Positions 7,286 through 16,313 are shown, counted from the first letter of the stretch. The stretch is 34,568 nucleotides of DNA from Methylomonas rosea (GCF_024505055.1 NZ_JANIBL010000055.1:1-34568); one strand, 5' to 3'. Made by a program: numbers and translations. Notes: generated from the letters alone by a model not told the origin.

Positions 7286-7701
7286 CACCTAAACCGGAAG
7301 GTATCACCCGCCGTTGTTAAGAGAATGTTCGAAAAATTTTCGCGTTCCCACGCAGCAAACCCAACCGCGCTGCGGTCAATAAAGCCACGCCAGATAAACC
7401 GGTAACAATCCTGCCTACGCCCATAATTCCCGGAACTTGAATACCCCCAGTGCTCCGCTAGATACATATAACTGAATTTGACGGGATTCAGATGAACGCA
7501 ATCTAGTTTCTGCTCCCAAGGCGGCGAGACTCTTTGGTCCCTATAGTGAGCAATGTTGCGTTGCTTATTACAAAAGTTCCGGACGTTTTATTTCCAATAA
7601 AGAAACAAATAATGAATTAAACACCTGATTGTAAATATTTCTAGCGGGTATATAGTGAAGTCGTACTTACAAAGCGACTAAACATAGTCAAGGTGGACCC
7701 A
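7286..7701. other. Intergenic stretch, no convincing gene
   Basis: No gene is supported. It contains a half-copy of the CGTTCCCACGC repeat at about 7343-7354. On the minus strand, about 7322-7425 could encode a short hydrophobic peptide (VALLTAARLGLLRG) that looks like the remnant of a membrane or sorting-signal segment, but it has no good start. The AT-rich last 100 bp before 7690 probably hold the promoter of the small gene that follows. Confidence 0.4.
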
Positions 7702-7863
7702 ATGAATACTTCAAAAAGCTTTTACAGTGACATGACGACCGGCTTATTTTTTGTCGCCGGCATGCTCAGTTTCATGTCGGGTCAATTTATCCTATCCACA
7801 CTATTGTTTGGTGCCGCATCGTTGGCCAGTAATTTAAACCGGGCGACACCGGCTCGTATTTAA
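7702..7863 (+). CDS. Small single-pass membrane protein
   Basis: A 53-residue protein with a clear ribosome binding site (AAGGTGG, 7690-7696, five bases before the ATG) and a terminator 45 bp after its stop. Residues ~13-45 are hydrophobic with Gly, Ser and Ala, fitting one long or two short membrane helices; the tail is Asn/Arg-bearing (NLNRATPARI). No family is recognised. The ribosome binding site, membrane character and terminator support a real, monocistronic small gene. Confidence 0.6.
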   Translation: MNTSKSFYSDMTTGLFFVAGMLSFMSGQFILSTLLFGAASLASNLNRATPARI

Positions 7864-7907
7864 GATTTTCGTGCGACCTCTCGCGGCCCCCTTGCCGCAA
7901 ACTCTAT

Positions 7908-7942
7908 AGCCTCTATTGGCACTAAAAGTAGAGGCTTTTTTT
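7908..7942 (+). terminator. Rho-independent terminator after the small membrane protein
   Basis: AGCCTCTA (7908-7915) pairs with TAGAGGCT (7929-7936) and is followed by six more T residues. Confidence 0.85.
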
Positions 7943-8031
7943 GAGGTTTTTATAAGCAAAGATAAATTAGCGGCAAATTAAAGACCCATACAATCATTCA
8001 CTGCTCAGCATAAAGCCATAGGAGAAACACC

Positions 8032-8253
8032 ATGAATTTACGTTACGCAAACATGAAAAGCGCGCTTGAGTTTTTATATGCTCCTCCCGTTACTCTGGCG
8101 ATTATCGAATCGTGGAGCGAGGACGAATTCGACGATGTCTTGGACTGGATTGAACAAATGACGCGTCGTAATTGGCACAGAATACTTAAGCGATCAGAAG
8201 TATTCGTGCAACAAAGGCCGGATGTCTTGAATGTATTGGATGTTGAAATGTAA
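8032..8253 (+). CDS. Small acidic hypothetical protein
   Basis: A 73-residue protein preceded by AGGAG seven bases before the ATG. It is helical, with an acidic middle (SWSEDEFDDVLDWIEQM, about 31-47), then a basic, Trp-bearing stretch (RRNWHRILKRS). There is no signal peptide or membrane segment. The family is not recognised. It is flanked upstream by a terminator and downstream by non-coding DNA, so it is probably transcribed alone. Confidence 0.65.
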   Translation: MNLRYANMKSALEFLYAPPVTLAIIESWSEDEFDDVLDWIEQMTRRNWHRILKRSEVFVQQRPDVLNVLDVEM

Positions 8254-8656
8254 TGGTTAAATCCAAATTAGGCTTTTCCGGGTAGCCGCTATTTTCCGAA
8301 AGAATTTTTGAGTATTCCGGCCGGAAAAATCGGCAAAAATAGCGCCTCCCAGGCGAAAGCCATTTGACCTGCAACTTTACAGTCGCCAGCATTTTTATAA
8401 TTCTTGGCCCCCGGACACGGATAGAAACACACTGCAACGCAAACCATGCTTGCTGATTTTCCTTGGTTGATCGCTTCAGCCAATTTCATTAGCGGATGCA
8501 AGTAGCCGTGGGAGCAGGTTTCGATTTTTAGTTCGCTGCCATGCAATCGAGCCAGTAAGCCGTGCGTCGGGACGCTGTCATTGCACCATATGGTCTTTTG
8601 CGCAAAGCCCAATAGTTTTTAGTTTGAAGTAATTTGCCACGCGCGAATGGTTTGTT
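8254..8656. other. Intergenic stretch with possible hairpin, no supported gene
   Basis: A long imperfect hairpin is possible just after the small gene: CCGCTATTTT near 8286 with AAAATAGCG near 8340. It may end transcription. A 107-codon minus-strand frame (8289-8612) begins with TTG, has no ribosome binding site and is not convincing. Confidence 0.3.
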
Positions 8657-8958
8657 GGCCTGCGCGCGAGGTCGAGTAGGTTTGGGGTTGAACCGATTTG
8701 GCTTACCCGAATGGCTTTTTACCTTGCGATCAAGGTTATCGCGGCTTGAGATTAAAGCGATTTGCCATTGGCGAGAAGCGTTTCCGCTTGCGCGCTTGCT
8801 TAGGCAGGTTTGCGATTGAAGCTATTAGCCTTGCACGAACAGTTGGCTAGCCTGCGCGCAAGGTCGTGTAGGTTTGGGGTTAAACCAGTTTGGCTTGCCC
8901 GAATAGCTTTTTACCTTGCGAACAAGCGTATCGAGGCTTGCGATTAAAGCTATTCGCC
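8657..8958. repeat. Degenerate direct repeats offset by 192 bp
   Basis: Bases 8657-8766 and 8849-8958 align without gaps at an offset of 192 bp; by eye 95 of 110 positions agree (about 86%). Shorter modules recur inside and around them: GATTAAAGCGATTTGCC at 8750, GATTGAAGCTATTAGCC at 8814 and GATTAAAGCTATTCGCC at 8942; also GAATGGCTTTTTACCTTGCG, GAATAGCTTTTTACCTTGCG and GCATGGCTTTTTGGCTTGCC. The region is downstream of the minus-strand gene at 9126 and encodes nothing convincing on either strand. Confidence 0.8.
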
Positions 8959-9125
8959 TTGCGCGCATGGCTTTTTGGCTTGCCTGCATTCCGCAAGGCT
9001 TGGCGCTTAAGGCTAAAAGGTATTCGGCAGAAGCAAAAAGCCTGGTATCCGTAGCGTTGAAGCTGAGCGGCCTGGCATTACGGCCGGCCATCCCCCGCAG
9101 CCGGCTGCAAATTCCACCGAACAGC

Positions 9126-9596
9126 TTAGCCAGCGGCTGGTTCGACTTTGCTCTTGGCACCGCGATTGAAGCGCACCGCCATCGCTTGACGCAGTGTTTC
9201 CAGCGCCGCGCCTTTGCCGGCAATTTTCAGCGAGGCGTAGGCGTCCAGGCAGAAGCTGTAAATATCGCTGCCCAGCGCCATGTCGGTATCGTCGCCGCGC
9301 GCCTGCAAATCCCGCAACCTATGCAACCTCGGCCGGAGTTGGTCGAGACTGGTCATGTCGGCTTGCGCCTCAGGCATGTTCAGATTGGGCGGAATCGCCT
9401 GGGCGTTTTGAGCGGCCAGCAGCATAGTCTGCCGACAAAACGCTTCGGTTTTATCCCCCATCTTCAGAATATTGCGTCGCTGGTCGGGCGACAGCGACGC
9501 GAAGCCGGCGAAGTGGGTTTCCAAGGTATTCAAAGCCGCGTCGATCTCTGCCAACGCTGTGTCGCTGAAAGTTAACGATAACAAATTCTGACTCAT
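9126..9596 (-). CDS. Conserved hypothetical helical protein
   Basis: A 156-residue protein, predicted almost wholly alpha-helical and soluble. The ATG at 9596 is chosen because AGGAG lies seven bases upstream; an in-frame ATG 15 bases earlier overlaps that site. The C-terminal half (SDIYSFCLDAYASLKIAGKG, then LETLRQAMAVRFNR) looks like a conserved core, ending in a short basic tail. I know similar unnamed proteobacterial proteins but no assigned function; the size and helical nature are phasin-like, but I see no defining motif. No partner gene is adjacent: degenerate repeats lie downstream and about 500 bp without a clear gene lie upstream. Confidence 0.75.
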   Translation of the reverse strand: MSQNLLSLTFSDTALAEIDAALNTLETHFAGFASLSPDQRRNILKMGDKTEAFCRQTMLLAAQNAQAIPPNLNMPEAQADMTSLDQLRPRLHRLRDLQARGDDTDMALGSDIYSFCLDAYASLKIAGKGAALETLRQAMAVRFNRGAKSKVEPAAG

Positions 9597-10110
9597 CTCA
9601 ATCTCCTGCATAGTTGCCGAATATGCAAACCGACAGCGCCGGTCCGCAGAGAAAAAGCGTAGGCTATTTTTCTAAAAAGGAGTGATTTTATATGTTAGAT
9701 CTGGACGTTTTAATTTGGGAAAACGCCTGATCCGGATTAAGTGGAGTGGAACCCGGGATTGAGGGTAAATTTTCGTTGATTGCGCTGATACTGGCTATGC
9801 ATTTTCTATGGATTGAGGTGTAAGGCTTCAAGCGGCCATTACCGGACCTTCGGATCAGTATCTAATTTCAATAGTTCAGGTAACTGGTGACTTAGCCGAA
9901 TGTCAGGTATTCGGCAAGCAAAACGACTTTATGACCGCGTAACTACTGCCAATTTAAATGGCTGGTTAAATTTTGAAAGAGGTCATTTATGGCTCACATA
10001 CTCAGCAACACGAGAATTGAATCAGAGCCATTTCAAATAAATCAATCGCTTTTTCATCTAAGCTAATTTTGTGGTTCTTTTACAAAACCATTATCAATTT
10101 AGAGAAACAG
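9597..10110. other. Intergenic stretch with two very short plus-strand reading frames
   Basis: No ordinary gene is present. Two tiny frames have plausible ribosome binding sites: 9692-9730 (12 codons, AAGGAG upstream) and 9989-10066 (25 codons, AGAGG upstream). Both may be chance or leader peptides. The stretch is AT-rich near 10000-10110, just past the end of the three-gene operon. No clear terminator for that operon was found. Confidence 0.3.
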
Positions 10111-10590
10111 TTAAGCAGGTATGTCGCAGTTTAATATTAATTGTGCCCACGCTTCTTCCGCTAGAAGATTACATAAACCGGCATCATCGCAAGGAAATTT
10201 ATTTACAGCAACATGCGCCTTATTGCTGTCTGATGGTGCGTAAACAATACGAACCGCATTAGCATTTGATTGAATACACGCTGACTGAATATTGCTAACT
10301 TTCCCTATGGAAAATCCACTTTTAGGCTTTACATCGATGTTACTTGCACGCATTGCACGAATAGCAGCAGTAATTTGCTCATTACTCTCGCCATTATTAG
10401 GAAAATACTCAAGCCATGTTGCTGAAAGATATTTTTCTGCCGCCCTGGTTTCTGTAGCTTCTCGCAACTTAAATGCTGTACCAAGAATGCCAATCACGTT
10501 GTCATCCTCATCTTTGAGCAGCTTGGCCCATGGAATATATCTGATAATGTGATCGTCTAACGGGATTGGATTGTTTCTTTTAAGCTGCAT
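10111..10590 (-). CDS. Third gene of a TIGR04255-linked operon, function unknown
   Basis: A 159-residue soluble protein. I chose the ATG at 10590, which overlaps the stop of the preceding gene by 11 bp and suggests translational coupling; an ATG at 10614 would add eight residues and also lacks a ribosome binding site. The N-terminus is polar with IIRYIPWAKL; a middle helix carries EKYLSATWLEYF; the C-terminal half has VRIVYAPSDSNKAHVAV and PCDDAGLCNLLAEEAW. The spaced His and Asp pairs could be functional, but no catalytic signature is recognised. The layout (YLSATWLEYF ... NKAHVAV) looks like a conserved domain that I have seen only as unnamed protein. The operon is more AT-rich than the core genes. 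Confidence 0.75.
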   Translation of the reverse strand: MQLKRNNPIPLDDHIIRYIPWAKLLKDEDDNVIGILGTAFKLREATETRAAEKYLSATWLEYFPNNGESNEQITAAIRAMRASNIDVKPKSGFSIGKVSNIQSACIQSNANAVRIVYAPSDSNKAHVAVNKFPCDDAGLCNLLAEEAWAQLILNCDIPA

Positions 10591-11188
10591 CAATAAACCA
10601 GCGTTTGGGATCATAAGGAGATAACACCGCTAGCAATCGTGTCAACGAGACATCACCAGCGGCACGTTCTTGCATTCCTTCAACATGCCAACTTACGACC
10701 CATCTTACCTTATCCCCAGGCAAACATTCTATTGTTAACCGATCACGATCAACTGTCCATGCAGCGATAATATTACCTTCGCTTGTTGCACCAAGACCCG
10801 GTCTGCGCACAGGCCACATGAGCATGATCATGCGTAAAAATGTATTGAAAGATGCTTCGATAATCGGCGTATCCTCTTCTTCCCAGTTTTCCGCATCCAG
10901 CAAATTATCTAATTGCGAAAAAAATCGGGAACGCCACTCGCTAGTAAGATACATTGCTACCGATGCAGTCCTAATCTTACAAAGAGCTCGTACATCGTAA
11001 AGCTTCTCTTCAAGCGAAGTGGCTTTATTTTGTGAATGTTTAGCGTATTTACTACGAATAACCTCGCTAATGTGAGGCTGTAGAGCCTGCTTCCTGGTTG
11101 CTGCTATTTGTTGGGAATATTGGCCGGCATGTATCTGATCACGAGGCCAAAGGTCTAAAGCTGTATTGGAGCGAATTTGAAGTGTCAT
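10580..11188 (-). CDS. Second gene of a TIGR04255-linked operon, function unknown
   Basis: A 202-residue soluble protein. Its ATG (11188-11186) overlaps the stop of the preceding gene by one base (TAATG), so translation is almost certainly coupled. The N-terminal half is helical and basic (residues ~20-60), the middle has TPIIEASFNTFLRMIMLMWP, and the C-terminal half looks like a small beta-sheet domain (GNIIAAWTVDRDRLTIECLP, then VRWVVSW). No family, catalytic motif or membrane segment is recognised. The compact overlaps on both sides indicate that the three products are needed together, possibly as a complex. Confidence 0.75.
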   Translation of the reverse strand: MTLQIRSNTALDLWPRDQIHAGQYSQQIAATRKQALQPHISEVIRSKYAKHSQNKATSLEEKLYDVRALCKIRTASVAMYLTSEWRSRFFSQLDNLLDAENWEEEDTPIIEASFNTFLRMIMLMWPVRRPGLGATSEGNIIAAWTVDRDRLTIECLPGDKVRWVVSWHVEGMQERAAGDVSLTRLLAVLSPYDPKRWFIDAA

Positions 11189-11943
11189 TAGACGAAAAGC
11201 TCCTCTGTCCGCGGGGTTATAAGGTGACGAAATATACCGTTTTTTAGTTCACGAGCTTCGCTGATAGTTCCCCATAAATCTTCATCATTTAGGGGAATTT
11301 CTTCCGTCCTATAGACATCAATATCAAGTAATAAAGACATATAGCCTATCATAGGGGGAGGCTGGATTGTTGACGTTATATTTGTACTCCATAATGGATT
11401 GGAAGTACGCTTAGTAATCTGAATAAAATAGGTCTCCATTGGAGATTCACTAAATGAAGGAACCTTTGGATAAAAAGACAAATAATCTTCAAGTTCTATT
11501 TTTTCAACTCCGTTTACTGGAATATCGATTCTATTAATAAATCGAACTCCTACCCGAGAAATGAGCCGAGTCCTGGCAATACTTTTCCATATTTTCCAGG
11601 CGGCAACCACTTTAGTTAGATAGTCATCCCATCCTGGATAGGGCGCAAGACATGCAACAGCCAGGCTCTGCGGCGAAATGATTACAATTTCAGATTGACT
11701 GTCGGAGGCCAAACGAAATATTTTGGCAGGTTCATTCACCGTCACGGCGCTCTCTGCCCCATTTGGCCCTATATTAATGCCGACCTCGTTGATTTCTTGT
11801 GAATTTGGGTAGTCCTTTTTGAGCTTTTTGGCTATTTTTTCCCGCTCTTTCAGAGTTAATAAGCCATTTACACGAAGCTCAATAACCGCCTCCATAATCG
11901 GCGGATAATGATATTTTGGAGCTAAGTTAGTGCTTGAATGCAT
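11188..11943 (-). CDS. TIGR04255 family protein
   Basis: A 251-residue protein whose N-terminus (YHYPPIMEAVIELRV, residues ~11-25) matches the signature of TIGR04255, a sporadically distributed family of unknown function. Other family-like features are the central ARTRLISRVGVRFINRIDIP (about 129-148) and a C-terminal LLLDIDVYRT strand followed by LWGTISEARELKNGIF. The predicted fold is alpha/beta with no membrane segment and no obvious catalytic triad. It is the promoter-proximal gene of a three-gene operon with overlapping stop/start codons. Sporadic distribution and linkage to coupled unknown genes suggest an accessory function such as defence, but nothing here proves it. Confidence 0.8.
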   Translation of the reverse strand: MHSSTNLAPKYHYPPIMEAVIELRVNGLLTLKEREKIAKKLKKDYPNSQEINEVGINIGPNGAESAVTVNEPAKIFRLASDSQSEIVIISPQSLAVACLAPYPGWDDYLTKVVAAWKIWKSIARTRLISRVGVRFINRIDIPVNGVEKIELEDYLSFYPKVPSFSESPMETYFIQITKRTSNPLWSTNITSTIQPPPMIGYMSLLLDIDVYRTEEIPLNDEDLWGTISEARELKNGIFRHLITPRTEELFV

Positions 11944-12344
11944 AACGCTGATTTTAAAGATCGAAAAGTGGCTTCAATGGTGCTTTTTAGTTCAAAAAAA
12001 GGTTCCACAACAGCTATTAGTATAAAGCAAATTTATAGGCTGCGACCCACGATTCTACTGTTAGGGTCATAGGATACGCTGAACGGTGGGCTTCGTAAAC
12101 TCACCACATTCAATGGCTGCTGTTAAACTTCTTGTTTGTAGAGACTTGAATGGCCGGTTTGGAGAAACGCGATAGGCTGGAATGGGTCGAGTGGCGACCA
12201 TGAGATAAACCGCCATTTAGCACAGACTTGAGACTAAAATATGCTTCGAAATTACGCAATGTTTAGCGCAGTTCGCTGGAGCCTTGAGTTAGGCGGCTAC
12301 TCAAAACCAATGGCGTCTGACCCCCATTGGTTTCTGCACGCCAA
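11944..12344. other. Intergenic stretch between the TIGR04255 operon and a small exported protein
   Basis: No gene is supported; plus-strand frames near 12241-12474 are antisense to the small exported protein. The start of the stretch should hold the promoter of the TIGR04255 operon (AT-rich, 11950-12030). Near its right end is a perfect inverted repeat, described separately. Confidence 0.4.
12304..12333. repeat. Perfect 10-bp inverted repeat downstream of the small exported protein
   Basis: AAACCAATGG (12304-12313) and CCATTGGTTT (12324-12333) are exact complements around a 10-base loop. It lies just past the 3' end of the minus-strand gene at 12345. There is no T-tract, so it is either a 3'-end-stabilising hairpin or a non-canonical terminator. 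Confidence 0.6.
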
Positions 12345-12623
12345 TTATTTTCCCTTTGGTACCTCAGCAGGTGCCTTGTTCTCCGCGGGCACTAACGCCT
12401 CAGCCGGCATTTGTGCCTCAGCTGCCTTTTTTGCCTCTCTCTCCGCAGCCTTTTTTGCCAGCGCGGCCTTCTGATCAGCAGCCTGTCTCGCAGCTACCGA
12501 CCCGGTTTCTGCCGCGGCCAACAAAATTACTGTGTCTGCCTGAGTTGGCACTGCAGTTAATAGCACTGATAGCGCACAAAGACATACCGCCAATCTACTT
12601 TCTTTTGATTTAATACTCAACAT
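12345..12623 (-). CDS. Small exported Ala/Lys/Glu-rich protein
   Basis: A 92-residue protein with a signal peptide: basic start (KSKESR), hydrophobic core (LAVCLCALSVLLTAV) and a PTQA-like cleavage site near residue 29. The mature part is low complexity, dominated by Ala, Lys, Glu and Gln (about 40-75, probably one long helix), and ends in Pro-bearing repeats (PAEALVPAE, PAEVPKGK). The ATG at 12623 is preceded by GAGG at 12630-12633. No family is recognised; the composition resembles small periplasmic helical proteins. It stands alone between two non-coding stretches. Confidence 0.65.
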   Translation of the reverse strand: MLSIKSKESRLAVCLCALSVLLTAVPTQADTVILLAAAETGSVAARQAADQKAALAKKAAEREAKKAAEAQMPAEALVPAENKAPAEVPKGK

Positions 12624-12905
12624 AAGCACCTCGCTGTAATAGTTATTTTAAATTAGTGCAACTCGGAAAGTCCGAGGGTCGACAGGGTAACACTAGGGTG
12701 ATCTAACTGCTTACCCCATCCTTACTGCAATTTACCAAATTCTAGTGAATTTGATTTGATCATCTTACATGACATTGTATAACGCCCATCCGTTATCAGG
12801 CGCTGGTCAGTCTGATCGATCAATTACCGCGAATGGCTGTTTCAAGGTCGATCTCGGTCCTCCCCGCCATTAACTAACTCCAAAAAAACGAGTAGATCGT
12901 AACTA
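12624..12905. other. Intergenic stretch between the small exported protein and the glmS terminator
   Basis: No gene is seen. A short hairpin CTCGGA/TCCGAG lies at about 12662-12676. The AT-rich tract around 12640-12660 and 12730-12780 probably contains the promoter of the leftward small gene. Confidence 0.35.
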
Positions 12906-12942
12906 GAAAAAAGGGTTTGCCGAGATTAACCCGACAAACCCT
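12906..12942 (-). terminator. Rho-independent terminator of glmS
   Basis: Read on the minus strand, AAGGGTTTGTCGG pairs with a CGGCAAACCCTT arm around a short loop and is followed by a run of six T residues. It lies about 50 bp after the glmS stop codon. Confidence 0.85.
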
Positions 12943-12989
12943 TAAATTCAAACCGAACAAACACAGAATCCGTTCTGCCCAATCCTCCG

Positions 12990-14819
12990 CTATTCCACCG
13001 TGACCGACTTGGCTAAATTGCGCGGCTGGTCGACGTCGGTACCTTTGAGCACGGCGACGTGGTAGGACAGCAGTTGTAGCGGTACGGTGTAGACGATAGG
13101 TGAGATGATGTTGGCGACGCTGGGCATTTTGACGATTTGCACGTTTTCGTCGCTGCTTTCCGCCAGCTCTTCATCCATAAACACGATCAATTGTCCGCCA
13201 CGGGCGCTGACTTCCTGGATATTGGATTTCAGTTTTTCCAGCAGGTTGTTGTTCGGCGCCACGGTCACAACCGGCATTTCCGCGTCGATCAAAGCCAGCG
13301 GGCCATGCTTCAGCTCGCCGGCAGGGTAGGCTTCGGCGTGGATGTAGGAAATTTCCTTCAGCTTCAATGCACCTTCCATCGCGATCGGGTAATGGGTACC
13401 GCGACCGAGGAAAAGCGCGTTGTGTTTGTCGGCAAAGCGCTGCGACAGCAATTCGATGGCGTTATCAAGCTTCAGCACTTTTTCGATATTGCCGGGCAAG
13501 CCAAACAACTCGGAGACGATTTGCTCTTCCGTTTCCTTGGTCAATGCAAAGCGGCGGCCGACGGCGATGATCAACATCAGCAAAGCCACCAACTGGGTGG
13601 TGAAGGCTTTGGTCGAAGCGACGCCGATTTCCGGGCCGGCGCGGGTCATCATGACCAGATCGGATTCGCGCACCAGCGAACTTTCCGGTGCGTTGCAGAT
13701 CACCAGCGAGTGTTTGACGCCCAGGCGTTTCGCTTCCAATAGCGCAGCCAATGTATCGGCGGTTTCGCCGGACTGGGAAATGGTCACCACCAGCGTGTCC
13801 GGGGAAATCACCGGATTGCGGTATCTGAATTCGCTGGCCACTTCGATAGCGCAGGGCACGCGCGCCAGTTTTTCGAACCAATATCGCGCCACCAAGCCGG
13901 AATGGTAACTGGTGCCGCAGGCCAGAATTTGCACGGATTTGATTTGGTCGAAGACTTCGGCGGCATTGTGGCCGAAGGCATTATCCTGCAAACGGTTGTC
14001 GATGAAGCGGCCTTCCAGGGTTTCGGACACCGCCCAGGCTTGCTCGTAAATTTCCTTGAGCATGTAGTGGCGGTATTTACCTTTATCGACCGAATCGGCT
14101 TTTAATTGGCTTTCGACGATAGGGCGTTCGACACGGTGGTCGTTTTCGTCGTAAATGACCAAGCTGTCGATTTTCAATTCGGCGATGTCGCCGTCTTCCA
14201 GGAAAATGAAGCGCTGGGTAACCGGCAATAGCGCGGCTATATCGGACGCAATAAAATATTCGCCGATACCGACGCCAATTACCAAGGGACTGCCTTTTCG
14301 GCAGGCGATCAAGGTATCGGGGCAGTCGATGTAGACCACACCCAGCGCATAGGCGCCTTGCAAGGTTGCAACCGTGGCTTTTACTGCGTTTAATAAGCTG
14401 TCGCCGCTTTGCAAATCTTCGACAATTTTATGCACGATGACTTCGGTATCGGTTTCGGAGGTAAATTCGAAGCCGTTTTTTTGCAAGGCGGTACGCAGAT
14501 GATCGTGGTTCTCGATAATGCCGTTATGCACCACCGCCACTTTGTCGCGGCTAACATGGGGGTGAGCATTGCGGGTGCTGGGTTTGCCGTGGGTGGCCCA
14601 GCGGGTATGGGCAATGCCGATAGTGCCTTCGATAGGATCGGCGTTGATTAAGGCTTCCAGACCTTTGACTTTACCCAGCTCACGTTTGCGGAATATCTCG
14701 CCTTGACTGACCACGGCCAAACCAGCCGAATCGTAGCCGCGATATTCCAGGCGTTTCAGGCCTTCCAGCAAAATCGGCACAACATTACGCTGTGCAACTC
14801 CCGCGACTATCCCACACAT
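12990..14819 (-). CDS. glmS: Glutamine-fructose-6-phosphate aminotransferase (isomerizing)
   Basis: Makes glucosamine-6-phosphate from fructose-6-phosphate and glutamine, the first step to UDP-GlcNAc for peptidoglycan and LPS. The protein is 609 residues, the same as E. coli GlmS. The start is fixed by MCGIVAG: Cys2 is the N-terminal nucleophile of the glutaminase domain (residues 1-~240). Two SIS sugar-isomerase domains follow, with [11 protein letters not shown] and the late [20 protein letters not shown] region, and the conserved end [24 protein letters not shown] precedes the ATG. It starts one base after the glmU stop (TAA-T-ATG), so glmU and glmS are translationally coupled. No glmS-ribozyme is expected in this group and none was seen. 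Confidence 0.97.
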   Translation of the reverse strand: MCGIVAGVAQRNVVPILLEGLKRLEYRGYDSAGLAVVSQGEIFRKRELGKVKGLEALINADPIEGTIGIAHTRWATHGKPSTRNAHPHVSRDKVAVVHNGIIENHDHLRTALQKNGFEFTSETDTEVIVHKIVEDLQSGDSLLNAVKATVATLQGAYALGVVYIDCPDTLIACRKGSPLVIGVGIGEYFIASDIAALLPVTQRFIFLEDGDIAELKIDSLVIYDENDHRVERPIVESQLKADSVDKGKYRHYMLKEIYEQAWAVSETLEGRFIDNRLQDNAFGHNAAEVFDQIKSVQILACGTSYHSGLVARYWFEKLARVPCAIEVASEFRYRNPVISPDTLVVTISQSGETADTLAALLEAKRLGVKHSLVICNAPESSLVRESDLVMMTRAGPEIGVASTKAFTTQLVALLMLIIAVGRRFALTKETEEQIVSELFGLPGNIEKVLKLDNAIELLSQRFADKHNALFLGRGTHYPIAMEGALKLKEISYIHAEAYPAGELKHGPLALIDAEMPVVTVAPNNNLLEKLKSNIQEVSARGGQLIVFMDEELAESSDENVQIVKMPSVANIISPIVYTVPLQLLSYHVAVLKGTDVDQPRNLAKSVTVE

Positions 14820-14820
14820 A

Positions 14821-16242
14821 TTATTTCTCCGACTTACAAGGAGGTAAGGAGTGCGGAGAATTGTCGGGAACAATCTCCGCCAGTTTAACCGGACGCTGCC
14901 AGGTCGGCACGCTAAGCTGTTTTGTCCGGCTAAGGGTTAACTGATTTTCCGGCGTATCGCGAGTAATGGTCGAACCGGCGCCAATCGTAGCGTTTTTACC
15001 GACAGTCACCGGCGCCACCAATTGCGTATCGGAGCCTATGAAGGCACCATCGCCGATTATGGTTTTGAATTTATTCACGCCATCGTAATTGCAGGTGATG
15101 GTGCCGGCGCCGATATTAACTTTGCTACCCACTTCGCTATCGCCAATATAGCTTAAATGGTTAATTTTGCTGCCGGTGGCGACGGTGGATTTCTTGATCT
15201 CCACAAAATTGCCGATATGTACATGATCGGCCAGTTCGGTTTGCGGACGCAGACGGGCAAATGGACCGATGCGGCTGCCGGCCCCGACCGTCGCTTCTTC
15301 TATTACGCTATTCGCGAGGATTTCGACATCGTTGGCGATGCTGGCGTTTTTAATCAGGCAATTGGGCCCGATTTTAACGTTGGAACCTATGCGGTTAATG
15401 CCTTCAAAGATCACGTTAATGTCCACATCGATGTCCTGCCCCAGTTCGGCAAAACTGCCCCGCACATCTACTCTTGCCGGGTCGCGTAGCGTTATGCCTT
15501 TTTCCATCAGACCCTGCGCTTGTTCCCATTGATACACGCGCTCCAAGTGCGCCAATTGGCTGCGATTATTCACCCCAAGCACTTCATCCTGGCTGCCGGC
15601 TTGAGTGGTTTCGACGCTCAAGCCGTCTTCTACGGCCATTTCGATAATGTCCGTCAAATAGTATTCGTTTTGCGCGTTGTTATTGCTCAATCTGGACAGC
15701 CATTGCTTCAACTGGCTACCTTTGCAGGCCAAGATGCCGGTGTTGCCCTCGCTGATTTGCAATTCCACTTCGTTGGCGTCTTTTTGCTCGACTATTTTGA
15801 CGACAGCGTGATCTTTGTCGCGGACGATACGGCCGTAACCGGTTGGATCATCCAGATTCACGGTCAGCAAGGCCAAAGACGTCAAGCTTACCTTGTGCAA
15901 TAGAATTTGAATGGTTTTGGCTTTTAATAGAGGCACATCGCCATACAGAATCAAAACAGTATCCGGGTCGTCCACATGGTGGATCGCTTGCTGTACCGCA
16001 TGCCCTGTGCCTAGCTGCTGTTTCTGCTCGATCCAGGTGGCATTCAAACTGCTTAAAGTTTGTTTGACCGTTTCGCCGCCGTGGCCGTAAATGATGAAAA
16101 TCTGATTGTTTTCCAGCGCCAGACTGGTTTCGTAGACATGCTGCAATAGCGCTTTATTGGCGATTTCGTGCAGTACTTTGGGCCGCGAAGAACGCATTCT
16201 GGTGCCTTGGCCGGCTGCCAAGATGATGGTTTTAATCGACAT
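14821..16242 (-). CDS. glmU: Bifunctional GlcNAc-1-P uridyltransferase / GlcN-1-P acetyltransferase
   Basis: Catalyses the last two steps to UDP-GlcNAc. The protein is 473 residues, slightly longer than E. coli GlmU (456) because of a C-terminal tail (about 455-473). The N-terminal nucleotidyltransferase domain shows [17 protein letters not shown] (residues ~8-24) and YGDVPLL. The C-terminal half is a left-handed beta-helix with hexapeptide repeats, including the acetyltransferase region [11 protein letters not shown] and [23 protein letters not shown] precedes the ATG. A terminator separates it from atpC, so glmUS has its own promoter or uses read-through. It sits between atpC and glmS as in many gammaproteobacteria. 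Confidence 0.97.
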   Translation of the reverse strand: MSIKTIILAAGQGTRMRSSRPKVLHEIANKALLQHVYETSLALENNQIFIIYGHGGETVKQTLSSLNATWIEQKQQLGTGHAVQQAIHHVDDPDTVLILYGDVPLLKAKTIQILLHKVSLTSLALLTVNLDDPTGYGRIVRDKDHAVVKIVEQKDANEVELQISEGNTGILACKGSQLKQWLSRLSNNNAQNEYYLTDIIEMAVEDGLSVETTQAGSQDEVLGVNNRSQLAHLERVYQWEQAQGLMEKGITLRDPARVDVRGSFAELGQDIDVDINVIFEGINRIGSNVKIGPNCLIKNASIANDVEILANSVIEEATVGAGSRIGPFARLRPQTELADHVHIGNFVEIKKSTVATGSKINHLSYIGDSEVGSKVNIGAGTITCNYDGVNKFKTIIGDGAFIGSDTQLVAPVTVGKNATIGAGSTITRDTPENQLTLSRTKQLSVPTWQRPVKLAEIVPDNSPHSLPPCKSEK

Positions 16243-16255
16243 TGCTATTCCTTAA

Positions 16256-16290
16256 AACAAAAAAAGCCCGATAACAAACGTCATCGGGCT
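16256..16290 (-). terminator. Rho-independent terminator of the ATP synthase operon
   Basis: On the minus strand AGCCCGAT (16290-16283) pairs with ATCGGGCT (16272-16265) over a 10-base loop and is followed by an unbroken T run. It lies 23 bp after the atpC stop and directly upstream of glmU. Confidence 0.9.
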
Positions 16291-16313
16291 TATATTTTTA
16301 CGCAATAAATGGT

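Noticed and set aside
7285..7467. Minus-strand frame, and an alternative frame resembling a membrane sorting tail
   Set aside because: There is no good start or ribosome binding site, and it contains a half-copy of a palindromic repeat; at most a remnant.
8289..8612. 107-codon minus-strand frame with several Cys and His
   Set aside because: It starts with TTG, has no ribosome binding site, matches no family I know and lies in repeat-rich non-coding DNA.
8916..9575. Long plus-strand frame
   Set aside because: It is antisense to the better-supported minus-strand gene (ribosome binding site, helical protein) and runs into the degenerate repeats.
12241..12474. Plus-strand Ala/Ser/Phe-rich frame
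   Set aside because: It mirrors the low-complexity Lys/Ala-rich gene on the opposite strand.
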